64,000 nucleotides of DNA from positions 36,715,818 through 36,779,817 of the forward strand of contig ML662442.1 in NCBI GenBank assembly GCA_007570785.1. The letters run 5' to 3'. The DNA comes from Antilocapra americana (taxonomy: Eukaryota > Chordata > Mammalia > Artiodactyla > Antilocapridae). Every line of letters begins with the position of its first letter. Position 1 is the stretch's first letter. Below the pieces are notes generated by a model. It worked only from the letters and a program-made list of their open reading frames with translations, did not search any database and was not told the origin of the DNA. Shown piece after piece: positions 45,023 through 56,344 of the stretch. The translations under genes and the position numbers were made by a program.

Positions 45023-45470
45023 GAGGTACAAGATTTTTAATATTTTAGAATTATTTTTGAAGGACTATTGTCATTTAAATTAAAAATCCTGATAATTAAA
45101 AATGCTATGGTGTTGAATTATTATGGCAAGTCAAATGATATGACGTTTTGTTTCAAAATAATCAAGAAAAGTGGAGGTAATAAAAATAAGACTGGCCATG
45201 TGTTGATAATTGTTGAAGCTATATGATAGAGTATCACTGTCATTTATTTTGTAAAGAGTTTCCAAATAAGGAGTCATTACTGCTAGGTTGAGTGACTATA
45301 GAGTGGTATTGAGTAATTCAGAATTACCAGTGCAAAACTAAATGATACTTCTTTAGTTTTGTTTTCCAAGTTTTTATTCCATGTTGTTTTGTTCTTCTTT
45401 TTCTATGAGATATGGAAGCCTCTTAAATTGCTAAGCCAAATCATCACATATTAAGGGAAAGAGAAGTAAC
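45023..45470. other. Unassigned intron
   Basis: AT-rich, nothing recognised. Confidence 0.5.
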
Positions 45471-46165
45471 ATTGATGTATGGCAGCATTCTTCTCAAAGA
45501 AGACAGTTAATGACAAGCTCACAGTTAACATCATACTCAGTGATGAAAAGCTGAAAGCACTCTCTCTAAGGTCAGGAATAAGACGAGAATGCCCACTCTC
45601 ACCATGTTTATTCAGCACAGTTTTGGAAGTCCTAGCCATAGCAATGAGAGAAGAAAAAGAAAAGGAATCCAAACTGGAAAGGAAGAAGTAGAACTGTCAC
45701 TGTTTGCAGATGACATGATACTATACGTAGAAAATCGTAAAGATGCCTCTAGAAAACTACTAGAGCTCATCAATGAGTTCAGTAAAGTTGCTAGATTCAA
45801 AATAAGTACCCAGAAATCATTTGCATTTCTATACACTATCATTGAAATACCAGAAAGAGAAATTAAATTCGATTTACCATCACAACAAAAAGAATAAATA
45901 CCTAGAAATAAACCTACCTAAGGGGGCAAAAGATCTGTACTCGAAAATCTGTCAGACACACAAAAAAGATGATGCATGTGGAAAGATAAACCATGTTCTT
46001 GGATGGGAAGAATCGGTATTGTTAAAATCACCATACTACCCAAGGCAGCCTACTGATTCTATGCAATCCCTATCAAATTACCAATAACATTTTTCACAGA
46101 ACTGAAACAAAAAATTTAAAAATTTGTGTAGAAGCACAAAAGACCTTGAATAGCTATAACAGTCT
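45471..46165 (+). mobile_element. L1 ORF2 internal fragment (sense)
   Basis: Reverse transcriptase part of L1 ORF2 without 5' or 3' ends. Frames 45479-45691, 45589-45897 and 45821-46087 together follow ORF2 order. They include RRECPLSPCLF-like motif B text and the catalytic FADD motif at 45703-45714. Confidence 0.93.
45589..45897 (+). pseudogene. L1 RT motif C region
   Basis: A 102-codon frame with [14 protein letters not shown], the L1-type polymerase active site with Phe in place of Tyr, then [13 protein letters not shown] and a stop. Frameshifts on both sides; no functional protein. Confidence 0.88.
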
Positions 46166-46457
46166 TGGGACAGAGTACTATATTTCTGGTGATTTCATTA
46201 ATTTGAATTCTGAAAAAGTTTGGCAAAGAAAACTTAAACGATGAATTCACAAAATTGTTTGTTTTCTTAAGGGATGTGAGACAGAAATTCAGAAATTGTC
46301 CTTTCTTCTTCCTGCTCTCTTTTTCTCCTTTTCTCATTCCCATGTTGCCTCAGTTTCTTTTTGAGTTGCCAAAAAGATTATCTTTGTGCTACTTCCTCCA
46401 ATCCAGTATCACATCTGTGGGCTCAAGTCCTTTAAATCTGAAACTCCCTCAATAAAT

Positions 46458-46575
46458 TTTTTTTTTTAACTGGGGTATATTGGCAAGCAATATTAGCTCC
46501 AGGTGTAAAACACTGTAATGATTCAATATTTGTATATATTGTGAAATGATCGCCACAGTAAGCCTCTTAACATCT
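46458..46575 (-). mobile_element. L1 3' UTR fragment (antisense)
   Basis: Poly(T) then AACTGGGGTATATTGGC, CTCCAGGTGTAAAACACTGT and TGTGAAATGATCGCCACAGT, an inverted older L1 3' end. Confidence 0.7.
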
Positions 46576-46654
46576 TTAGGGCATCTCCCTTTTGGACTTC
46601 ACAGATATTTTATTTTTGATTAGAGTTTTTCTTTCTAGCTAAAAGAAAGATTTA

Positions 46655-47240
46655 CAAGTTGAAGAACCTTCAGGGATGTGACCTGTCTCTATTTCTTATT
46701 GGTGTCATCCTCTGCATCAACCAGGCACAGAACCTCAGACTTATCCTGGATTCAGACTTTTATTATTTGTTCATTTGGTCCTGCCTATTCCTCTTCTAAA
46801 ATGACTATCACAAGTATTCTTTCTTATTGCCAGTCTTACTATTGCCATTCTGTTTTGGAAAATGTTGTGCTTGGAAGGTTTCATCTGAGATCTGCTTCTG
46901 GCTGCTAGCCTAGCTTCTTCAGTTTCATGAGGAGGTTTTAACAAGATTGTCGTAAGCCCCTTTTGGAAGCTAACATTCTGTTATGCTAATCCAGGGTCTT
47001 CCTTGTCACACTTTCATTGCAGTAATCTCCTAATTGTTTTCCATACTTCTAATCTCAGTCCTTTCTAATAAGATTAATCTTTGTACATAATTTTCCTTGC
47101 CATTAGGATAAAATCTTGTATTTACTGGTCTCTATTCATGTCATCATTTCTCTGCTTAGTTGTTATTGGCACAATTAGACAAAATGGAAGTTTCACCCAT
47201 CTTCACAGTCTTTTTCTCCTTCACTTACATAATCAAATCA
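46655..47240 (+). mobile_element. Possible L2 remnant
   Basis: CT-rich text with CAGTAATCTCCTAATTGTTT and CCTTGCCATTAGGATAAAAT is compatible with diverged L2. Weak evidence. Confidence 0.35.
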
Positions 47241-47650
47241 GTTACTAAATTCTGTCACCTCTAATGTTATTCAGTCACCAAGTCATATCTGACTTCTTGT
47301 GACCCCATGAACTGCAGCACGCCAAGCTTTTCTGTCCTTCACTGTCTCCAGAGTTTGTTAAAGTTCATGTCCATTGAGTTGGTGATTCTATCTAACTGTC
47401 TCATCCTCTGCCACCCTCTTCTCCTTTTGCCTTCAGTTTTTCCCAGCATCAGGGTCTATTTCAGTGAGTTGGCTCTTCACATCAGGTGGTCAAAGTATGG
47501 GAGCTTCAGCTTCACAGCAGTGTTTCCAATTCATATTAAGTGTTGATTTCCTTTAGGATTGATTGGTTTGATCTTGTTGTCCAGGGGAACGACTCTCAAG
47601 AGTCTTCCTCAGCACCACAGTTGGAAAGCATCAATTCTTTGATGCTCAGC

Positions 47651-48086
47651 CTTCTTTAAGGTCCAACTCTCACATCCATACATGACTACTGGAAAAACCA
47701 TAGCCTTGACAATACAGGCGTTTTGTTGGCAAAGTGATGTCTCTGCTGTTTAATATGCTGTCTAGGTTTGTCATAGCTTTTCTTCCAAGGAGCAAGCATC
47801 TTTTAATTTCATGGCAACAGTCAGTCCATAGTGATTTTGGAGCCTGAAAAAATAAAATCTATCACTACCTTCTTTAAGGTCCAACTCTCACATCCGTACA
47901 TGACTACTGGAAAAACCATAGCCTTGACAATACAGGCGTTTTGTTGGCAAAGTGATGTCTCTGCTATTTAATATGCTGTCTAGGTTTGTCATAGCTTTTC
48001 TTCCAAGGAGCAAGCATCTTTTAATTTCATTGCAACAGTCAGTCCATAGTGATTTTGGAGCCTAAGAAAATAAAATCTGTCACTAT
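47651..48086. repeat. 218-bp tandem duplication inside BovB
   Basis: Copy 1 is 47651-47868 and copy 2 is 47869-48086, both starting CTTCTTTAAGGTCCAACTCT. I count about six substitutions between them (e.g. CATCCATAC vs CATCCGTAC, GCTGTTTAAT vs GCTATTTAAT), roughly 97% identity. BovB copies elsewhere in the window contain this segment once. Confidence 0.95.
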
Positions 48087-48686
48087 TTCCACTTTTCCCC
48101 TTTCTATTTGCCATGAAGTGATGGGACTGGATGCCATGATTTTAGTTTTTTGAATGCTGAGTTTTAAACCAGCTTTTTCACTCTCTTCTTTCACCTTCAT
48201 CAAAAGGCTCTTTAGTTCCTTTTCACTTTCTGCCACTGGAGTGGTATCATCTGCATATCTGAGGTTGTTGTTTCTCCCGGCAATCTTGATTGTGATTTAT
48301 TCAACCCAGCGTTTCACATGATATACTCTCCATATAAGTTAAATAAGCAAGGTGACCATATACAACCATGACTCCTTTTCCAATTTGGAACCAGGCCGTT
48401 GTTCCTTGTCTGGTTCTAACTGTTGCTTTTTGGCCTGCGTACAGGTTTCTCAAGAAGTAGGTAAGGTGGCTTGGTACTCCCATCTCTTTAAGAATTTTCC
48501 ACATTTTCTTGTGATCCACACAATCAAAGGCTTTAGCATAGTCAATAAAGCAGAAGTAGGTGTTTTTCTGGAATTTCCTTGCTTTCTCTGTGACCCAACA
48601 AATTTTGGCAGTTTGTTCTGGTTCCTCTGCCTTCTCTAAACCCAGCTTGTACATCTGGAAGTTCTTGGTTCATGTACTGCTGAAGC

Positions 48687-49001
48687 CTATCTTGAAAATA
48701 TCTTGAGAATAACTTTGTTAGCGTGTGAAATGAGTTCAATTGTATGGTAGTTTGAATGTTCTTTGGCATTGCCTTTCTTTGGGATTGAAAGGAAAACTGA
48801 CCTTTTCCTGTCCTGTGGCCACTGCCAAGTTTTCCAAATTTGCTGGCATATTGAGTGCAGCACTTTAACAGCATCATCTTTTAGGATTTGAAATAGCTCA
48901 GCTGGAATTCCACTATGTCCAGTAGCTTTGTTCGTTGTAATGCTTCCTAAAGCCCACTTGACTTCACATTCCAGAATGTCTTGCTCTAGATGAGTGACCA
49001 T
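48687..49001 (-). pseudogene. BovB RT N-terminal fragment
   Basis: 104 codons containing CEVKWALGSITTNKATGHSG, GIPAELFQILKDD and KRSVFLSIPKKGNAKEHSNY, the region before RT motif A. Motif A (FIDYAKAFD) continues in another frame at 48654-48301; the YADD region and C-terminus are in further frames (48236-48039). Confidence 0.85.
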
Positions 49002-49274
49002 ACTATCGTGATTAACCAGTTCATTAAGACTTTTTTTGATATAGTTCTGTGTATTCTTGCCACCTCTTCTTAATCTCTTTTGCTTTTGTTAGGTCCTTGT
49101 GGTTTCTGTCCTTTATTGTGCCAGTCCTTGCGTGAAATGTCCCCTTGATAATCTGCAGTTTTCTTGAAGAGATTTCTGGTCTTTCTTGTTACATTGTTTT
49201 CCTCTATGTCTTTGTCTGTGTTCACTTAAGAAGGCTATTTGTGATATTCTCTGGAACTCTGCATTCAGTTGGGT

Positions 49275-49505
49275 ATGCATGCATGCATGCTAAGTAGCTT
49301 CAGTAGTGTCCAACTCTGTGCGACTCTATGGACTGTAACCCGCGAGGCTCCCCTGTCCATAGGATTCTCCAGGCAAGAATACTGGAATGGATTGCCATGC
49401 CTTCCTGCAGGGGATCTTCTTGAACCAGGGATCAAACCTGTGTTTCTCTTGTCTCCTGCATTGACAGGTGGGTTCTTTACCACTATCGCTACCTGGGAAG
49501 CCCTT
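49275..49505 (-). mobile_element. Bov-tA SINE inside BovB
   Basis: Antisense SINE beginning with a (GCAT)n stretch and ending CTACCTGGGAAGCCC. Target-site duplication AGTTGGGT at 49267-49274 and 49506-49513. Confidence 0.93.
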
Positions 49506-50220
49506 AGTTGGGTGTCTCTTTCCCTTTTTCCCTTTGCCTTTTGTTTCTTTTTCTTTCCTCAACTATTTGTTAAGTCTTGTCAGAGAGCCACTTTGCCTTC
49601 TTGCATTTCTTTTGCTTTGAGATGGTTTTGGTCCCCACTTTCTGTACAGGGTTATGAACCTCTGTCCATAGTTCTTCAGTCACTCTGTCTACCAGATCTA
49701 ATTCCTTGAATCAAATCTTCACTTCCACTGTATAATCATAAGATATGATTTAGGTCATACCTGAATGGCCTAGTGGTTTTCCCTGCTTTCTTCAATTTAA
49801 GTCTGAATTTTGCAAGAAGGAACTGATGGTCTGAGCCACAGTCAGCTCCAGGTCTTGTTTTTGCTGACTGTATAGAGCTTCTCCATGTTTGGCTGCAAAT
49901 AATGTAATTAATCCGTTTTCAGTATTGGCCATCTGGTGATATCTACATGTAGACTTGTCTCTTGTGTTGCTGGAAGACAGTGTTTGCTCTGACCAGTATG
50001 TTCTCTTTACAAAACTCTGTTAGCCTTTGCCCTGCTTCATTTTGTACTCCAAGACCAATCTTGCCTGTTACTCCAGGTGTATCTCAACTTCCTGCTTTTG
50101 CATTCCAGTCCCCAGTGATGAAAAGGACATCATTTTTGGTGTTAGTTCTAGAAGGTCTTGTAGGTCTTCATGGAACCAGTCAACTTCAGCTTCTTTGACA
50201 TTAGTGGTTGGAGCATAGAT

Positions 50221-50631
50221 TTAGATTACTGTTGAATGGTTACTGTTGAATAATAGATTACTAATGTTGAATGGTTTGCCTTGGAAACAAACCAAAATCA
50301 TTCTGTCATTTTTGAGACTGTACCCAGTACTCCATTTCAGAGTCCTTTGTTGACTATGAGGGCTACTCCATTTCTTTCTAAAGGATTCTTCCCCACAGTA
50401 GTAGAAGTCACCTGAATTAAACTTGCCCATTCCTGTCCGTCTTAGTTCACTGATTCCTAAGATGTTGATGTTCCCTCTTGCCATCTCTTGTTTGATTAAG
50501 TCCAGTTTACCTTGATTCATGGACCTAACATTCCAGGTTCCTATGCAATATTGTTCTTTACAGCCTTGAACTTTCACCACCAGACACATCCATGACTGAG
50601 CATCATTTCTGCTTTGGCTCAGCCTCTTCAT
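50221..50631 (-). pseudogene. BovB endonuclease N-terminal ORF
   Basis: A 136-codon frame with the start of the APE-like endonuclease: GTWNVRSMNQGKLDLIKQEM (31-50), NILGISELRRTGMG, then LKNDRMILVCFQGKPFNI near the end. GTWNVRS and the SEL region hold the metal-binding Asn and Glu of the family. The frame is lost after PFNI. The N-terminal ~28 residues match BovB 5' leader, so the true start is uncertain. Confidence 0.85.
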
Positions 50632-50949
50632 TCCTTCTGGATCTTTTAGTTATTGCCCTCTGCCCTTCTTCAGTAACATATTGGACCCCTTCTGACCTGG
50701 GGACTCATCTTCTGGTATTATATCTTTTTGCCTTTTCATTCTCATGGCAAGAATACTGGCTTGCCATTTCTTCCTCCAATGGACCATGTTTTGTCAGAAC
50801 TCTCTACCATGACCTGTCCATCTTGGGTGGCCCTGCACGGCATGCCTCATAGCTTCATTGAGTTATGCAAGAGTCTGTGATCCATGAAGGTACTCCTAAT
50901 GTAGAAATGTCTTGAGTCCACATTTGTTCTCCTCTGCCTATTTTAATCC

Positions 50950-51540
50950 AGTCTTTATCTTTTCTGGACATTTGAGCAACCTACCAGATGTTTGCTCTGC
51001 CATCAGTTTGTAGTTAATTGGTCTTTCTGAGCAGAGGTTTGTTATGTACATTCTCTGTTTTCAAAACTTTTTGCTCCTCACTGTTTACATATGAAGTACA
51101 CGTTATTTTGTGGCACTTCCTTGGTTCCTTCCCTCTTCTTTTCCAACCTAACCTCGTCTCTTGCCCTTTGTCATTGTGCCTTCAGCTTCCAGCTATACCG
51201 AAGACCAGCTATTTCCTGAATATGCCTCTGTTAGTTTTTTTTATGCCCTGCTTCTGCCTGAAATTCTCTGACCCTCCCATTCTCCCTTCTTTTTGAGGAA
51301 ACTCTTCCCTCAAAGGCATAACTCTGGAGTTATCTTCCTTAAATACCAGTGGCATTCTCTCTCTGCTAATGGGGCATATGTCTTGGGCACAGAGGCAGTC
51401 GTATCAGAGTTATCTGTTTATATTTCCTCCTTGCTCAAAATCTCTTTCCAGGTGGGTTGTGAACTCTATGATATCTAGGGTAGCTAGTCTCTAATTTTGT
51501 TCATCCTCAGAATTTGGCACAGTGTTGGGATGTAGAATAT
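50950..51540 (+). mobile_element. L2 LINE 3' region
   Basis: TTCTGCCTGAAATTCTCTGA, TTTTTGAGGAAACTCTTCCC, CAGGTGGGTTGTGAACTCTA and TCAGAATTTGGCACAGTGTT in L2 order. Confidence 0.7.
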
Positions 51541-51691
51541 TGACTTTGCATTTGCTTGTTGCTTGATGTAAAATAAAATAGTAAGAACCGTCTGTTTACC
51601 TTTGAAGCAAACAGGATTTTAACCCTATTAGTTTGAAGACTGAAAAATTTCTCTCAACTTTGCTTAAGCTTGAATTCCCTCATCTTTTCTT

Positions 51692-51747
51692 TTTTTTAAA
51701 TTTATTTTAATTGGAGGCTAATTACAATATTATGGTAGTTTTTGCCT
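51692..51747 (-). mobile_element. 56-bp L1 tail insertion with 15-bp target-site duplication
   Basis: T-rich start then AATTGGAGGCTAATTACAAT and GGTAGTTTTTGCCT, an inverted ruminant L1 3' end. CCCTCATCTTTTCTT is repeated exactly at 51677-51691 and 51748-51762. Confidence 0.9.
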
Positions 51748-51762
51748 CCCTCATCTTTTCTT

Positions 51763-52396
51763 AAAAGAGTCTTCTAAATTGTTTGTCTGTCATACATTCT
51801 TGGGACCAAAGATGGCCCAGGCTGAGCTGGACAGCTGGTAGTAGTATTGATAGGAGCCAGAAAGCCTTGGACATGTCTAATTATAACAAGTGAGGTTTGG
51901 TCACTCATGCATACAGGCTGTTGAACGATTCTTCAGCTTGCTAAAAGTGACTGGACGCTGGATACCAAGTTTGAGCATTTCTGAAAAGTATAAGACTATG
52001 TTTTTCATTATAAACTGGTTCCTAATATTTCAGTCAAAAGATGAACTTGCTTCTTGAGGCTTGAGAAGTTCTTCCTTGAATTGCACTTAAATTTTCCCAT
52101 TGAGCCTAGTTTTCTAACTGGGATAAAGCTTTCATTTTAAGGCTGCCATTTCTACAATTTGCACAAGTATGTGGTTTTTATTTTTTTCTACTATCTGTAG
52201 AATTGCTTGCATCACGAGTTTTCCAGAACATAGTGTCTCAGATGGAAAATGTAATAGAATCTCAGTCTCTGCCAAATTAATTTTTCTATTTTGTTGTTAT
52301 ATAATGTTCCCATTGAACAATTTGTGTGTGTGTGTGTGTGTGTGTGATGAATGCTGAGAAGGAAGCTGCATGCTTTTGATACAAATTGCAGATGTA
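51763..52396. other. Unassigned intron with a (TG)12 microsatellite
   Basis: Nothing recognised except the TG repeat at 52323-52346. Confidence 0.6.
52323..52346. repeat. (TG)12 microsatellite
   Basis: Twelve uninterrupted TG units, followed by ATGAATGC. Confidence 0.97.
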
Positions 52397-52405
52397 TAGA
52401 AGTGT

Positions 52406-52549
52406 CTTAAAAATTTTTTTTTTTAATTTATTCTTTTTGGCTCTGTTGCATGGCATGTGGGATCTTAGTTCCCCAACCAGGGATCAAACTTACACCCCCT
52501 GAAGTGCAAGCTCAGATTCTTAACCACTGGACAACCAGGGAAGTCCCAG
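52406..52549 (-). mobile_element. Short CHR-type SINE with 9-bp target-site duplication
   Basis: Poly(T), GCATGGCATGTGGGATCTTA and a tRNA-Glu head ending GGACAACCAGGGAAGTCCC. TAGAAGTGT occurs at 52397-52405 and 52550-52558. Confidence 0.92.
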
Positions 52550-52558
52550 TAGAAGTGT

Positions 52559-54223
52559 TTTTAAGTTTAAAGCATTCTTTATTAAATAAAACCAGGTTCA
52601 TACTATATATTTACTTTCACCTGGATTTACTTAGTAAACTCCTTTAATTATTTTCAATGTGTAGTTGCTCTAACTGTAGTATACACCAAAATTTAGCAAG
52701 CAGTTTTCCTGAAGGCTTTGGAATTACTTTGTCTATCTTTATTATAGTAAATAATAACTTCTTTTATTTTAGAAATAAAATAGTTTTAAGAACTAAGCTG
52801 CCTCTAAAAGCTAGGTCGTCATAGCCATGGAGTCCAGGTTCACCTGATTTTCAGCCTTTTCAGGTTAAAGAGTAAATTATACCTTTATGATACTTCATAT
52901 TATCTGAGCCTGAAACATATAAGCTATGGGGTGTGAATTTTCACATGAACTCCTGGAGAGGGGCTCTCACATGGGGTGAGAGCGATAAAGCTTCTGTGTC
53001 CCATGTGCTAGTCATCAGAATACTTGTGGGCATTGTGGGAAAGGACAAATCTTCAGTTTTCATAACTAAGGTATTGGCATCTGACCACAGATTGGCGTTG
53101 ACATGTACAGTGATGAAAGTGAGTCCATATGCCCTCTGGGTTTCTGCCACTTCATATGGTGAACCTCAGAGGTGCCACATTACCACTTTATCATCTGACA
53201 GTTAACATAGAAGAGAACTGGTAATCATGTATGCATCTTCCTTCATTCTCAACACAAAAGCTGCAGATAGGTCTTAAGTCTGCAGATCTTTGAGTATTTT
53301 ATTAATTTAGCAGATGGAAGTTATATTTAAACTTATTAAGTGAAATAATTACTGGGTTTGTTCATAGATCCTATCCATATAATTCAGAGCAAGAGGCCTA
53401 TGCTTCAATCTATTCTGCTCAAGCTTTCAAATTCCTTTGACAGCCTGGATGTGAAATTCAAAAGTCATTAATGTGATGTGTTAATTTTGCACTTTTTGAC
53501 TTACTGCAAAAATCTTATAGTTTCCATAGCAACAATAACCTATCCAGATTGTGTAATATTCTTTACAGTATTAAAAATAAAACTATGCAATTACATGAGC
53601 TTCTGGAGCACTTCATTTAGGGAACTGAGGATTGGAATATTTCGTTAAAAAGGAAAGTATAGTTTCATGTGAAGATTTTGTCAGAAATCATGTTTAACTT
53701 TAGGAATTTATTTACTTAAATATTTAGTAGTAGATACCTGATAGTAAATTTAATTATTGATTGTGTGAAATTTGCATTGTAAGCATTGTGTTAAGCATCT
53801 CAGACACAAAGGCTTTCACAGGCACACCCACACATACTTTCAAGGTAGGGGGGATATTTGGCTTTAATTACATTCAGTCACCTGCTGCTGGTGTTGATAC
53901 TTCTTAGTGGCTTCTGGGTGGTCTGAAAAACGTTTAGTTTTATGTTTGGAGGAAACAGGATAGAAGAAAAGGAAAACGGGATTACTTAAGCTTTCCCTGT
54001 ATTTGATGTTGCTCTTTAAAACATGTCTTTGAAACATGCCTAATATATTGCTTTGAAAATACTAAACATTATTTTCATAGTCAACTGTTTCCAAAGCGTC
54101 AAATTATTTTGGTTTTTTTTCTTTTCCCCTCTAATTCTAATTTAAGAGACAATATGATATTAGTACTAAAGCTGGTTAACATAACTTTCTACATCTTAAT
54201 ACAACTGTTTTTCTTTTTTTCTA
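52559..54223. other. Unassigned intron
   Basis: 1.7 kb without a confident repeat or gene. 52930-53210 is less AT-rich and open on both strands (52933-53205 +, 53150-52941 -), but neither translation is recognised and no splice-site pairing stands out. Confidence 0.5.
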
Positions 54224-54232
54224 TCACCTTCA

Positions 54233-54667
54233 GTGGTCTTCAAGCCTGGTGGCTCAGTCGGTAAAGAGTCTGCCTGCAATGCAGGAGTGAAATGAAGTGA
54301 AGTCGCTCAATTGTGTCCGATTCTTTGTGACCCCATGGACTGTAGCTTTCCAGGCTCCTCCGTCCATGGGAGTTTCCAGGCAAGAGTACTGGAGTGGGTT
54401 GCCATTTCTTTCTCCAGAGGATCTTCCTAACCCAGGAATCGAACCTGAGTCTCCCACATTGTAGGCAGACGCTTTACCATCTGAGCCACAAGGGCAATGC
54501 AGGAGACCTGGGTTCAATCCCTGGATTGGGAAGATCCCCTGGAGAAAGAAATAGCAACCCACTCCAGTACTCTTGCCTGGAGAATTCCATGGACAGAGGA
54601 GCCTGATGGGCTACAGTCCATGGGGTCACAAAGAGTCAGACACAACAGTAATTAACACTTTCACTTT
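54233..54667 (+). mobile_element. Bov-tA SINE interrupted by a second SINE
   Basis: Sense SINE split at GCAATGCAGGAG. Its own target-site duplication is TCACCTTCA at 54224-54232 and 54668-54676. Removing the inner SINE and one duplicated 12-mer restores a normal Bov-tA. Confidence 0.94.
54288..54493 (-). mobile_element. Bov-tA SINE nested in a Bov-tA SINE
   Basis: Antisense full-length SINE from TGAAATGAAGTGAAGTCGCT to TGAGCCACAAGG. Exact 12-bp target-site duplication GCAATGCAGGAG at 54276-54287 and 54494-54505. Confidence 0.96.
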
Positions 54668-54676
54668 TCACCTTCA

Positions 54677-55570
54677 ACATATATCTGAATGTGTGTATTT
54701 TTTTAATACAGTATAATTTATGTATTTTCTTAGTAGTGTATGATAAACATTTTTCATGTTTCTAATGATCTTCATGATTATCATTTTAATAGTTGCAGAA
54801 CAGTCTGTTGACGTGTGGTGCAATTTCTGTTTATCAAAATGCTGCTTGTTTCCTGAATGCCATATATTGGAAGAAAAATGTATATAATATTCAGACTGTT
54901 GGGAAAAATAACCATAACTCAATTATTTGCCCAAGACACAGATGATTGCGAAAATCTTTAAAATGCACATGAAATGATGTTTTAAAATGCATATTGTGAA
55001 TACGCTCTTAAACTGCTTTATCTGCTAGTAAACAGAGTGGGGAAAATGAGCAATAGGTAAGTAAGATGTTGAGGCACTACTTAGGTACTATCATTTGAGG
55101 AAACCTTAATAACACAATGATACATTGTGGAAGCACTAATATAATCAAAAGGCAAAACTCTGAGGGCATGGGTTATACTCCTCTTGTCAGAATAACCAGT
55201 GATAGGAGTCACATTTGTTACATTCAGCTGGGGCCTTGCTTTGACTGGTCCTGTTGTCAGTACTCTGAAGATACCTCATTGCACTGGACACTCACTGATA
55301 CTATTTTCATAGATGGTATCCCCATTATTGAGCTGCTGTCTTCCCTTGGTTAAGCCCCCTGGTAACTACTGATACCAGAGTTCCCCAGAATTCCTAATCC
55401 TACCTCCATTAATTGGAAAATTCATTGTAACTACCAAGTTTTTCCTAGGGATCTTGAGAATGAGGTGTTGGTGGCTAGTTTTGAAGCCTTTCTAAGGCTT
55501 TTGGTTGAGGTCTTAGGGCTCTTGAATGTTGCGTGTCCTTGGTAAAGACTAGTGTGCGTCAGTGGGTCGG
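54677..55570. other. Unassigned intron
   Basis: No gene or clear repeat. The frame at 55117-55353 matches nothing I know. Confidence 0.5.
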
Positions 55571-55773
55571 CAGGGCTTCCCTGTGGCTCAGACGGTAAAG
55601 AATCTGCCTGCAGTGCAGGAGACCTGGGTTTGATGCTTGGGTTGGGAAGATCCTCTGGAGGAGGAAAGGGCAATCAGATATTCTTGTGTGGAGAATTCCA
55701 TGGACAGAGGAGCCTGACGGGCTACATGCAAAGAGTCAGACATGACGAAGTGACTAACGCACACACACACACA
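55571..55773 (+). mobile_element. Bov-tA SINE with (CA)7 tail
   Basis: Sense SINE from AGGGCTTCCCTGTGGCTCAG to GTCAGACATGACGAAGTGAC, ending in a CA repeat at 55760-55773. A few internal bases are missing compared with other copies (after GGGCTACA). Confidence 0.93.
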
Positions 55774-56201
55774 GGGGGTCAACATTCTTCTGTAACTCCT
55801 CCGTTTATTACATGGGTCTTACACAATGAAATTATTTCGAATAAATATAGAAGGTTACATCTGTCATTTATTTTTTAATTAATATTTATAATAGAATGCT
55901 TTCCTAGACTCCAGATACTTGAGACAGTAGAATTATCTTACAATATGCTTGAGTTTATATTTATGCTTGTTTACTTTTTGAAACTAGTGTTGTGTTTCGT
56001 ATCCTGTTCCATTCAATTTTGTAGTTCGTGTTTTGGCTCTAATATTTTCATTGTGACATGAATTTCTTTTGATATTTCACATTTTATAATTGAAATGTTA
56101 TAAGAAATAATAAGCAATGCATGCATAGTGAGAGCGTTTACATATCACTGAGGCTAGTGCATTTCATTTTTCTTATAGCTATAATTTGAATCTGAAAATA
56201 T

Positions 56202-56344
<143 letters not shown>

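Larger units (their letters stand above)
47268..50895 (-). mobile_element. Near-full-length BovB LINE (antisense)
   Basis: It spans 3628 bp. Subtracting a SINE with its duplicated target (49275-49513) and a 218-bp internal duplication leaves about 3.17 kb, close to the known ~3.2 kb BovB length. The order on the reverse strand is 5' region (50640-50895), endonuclease (50631-49510), RT (49001-48039), 3' end (47268). CTAATGT on both sides (47261-47267 and 50896-50902) is the probable target-site duplication. The coding region is heavily frameshifted. Confidence 0.93.

Noticed and set aside
45471..46165. Active L1
   Set aside because: Internal ORF2 fragment with frameshifts, no 5' UTR, ORF1 or 3' end.
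47651..48086. CRISPR-like or satellite array
   Set aside because: Only two copies of a 218-bp unit, both parts of a BovB element.
52933..53205. Region open on both strands, possible exon or pseudogene
   Set aside because: Neither translation is recognised. No clear acceptor/donor pair; two-strand openness is common where stops are sparse.
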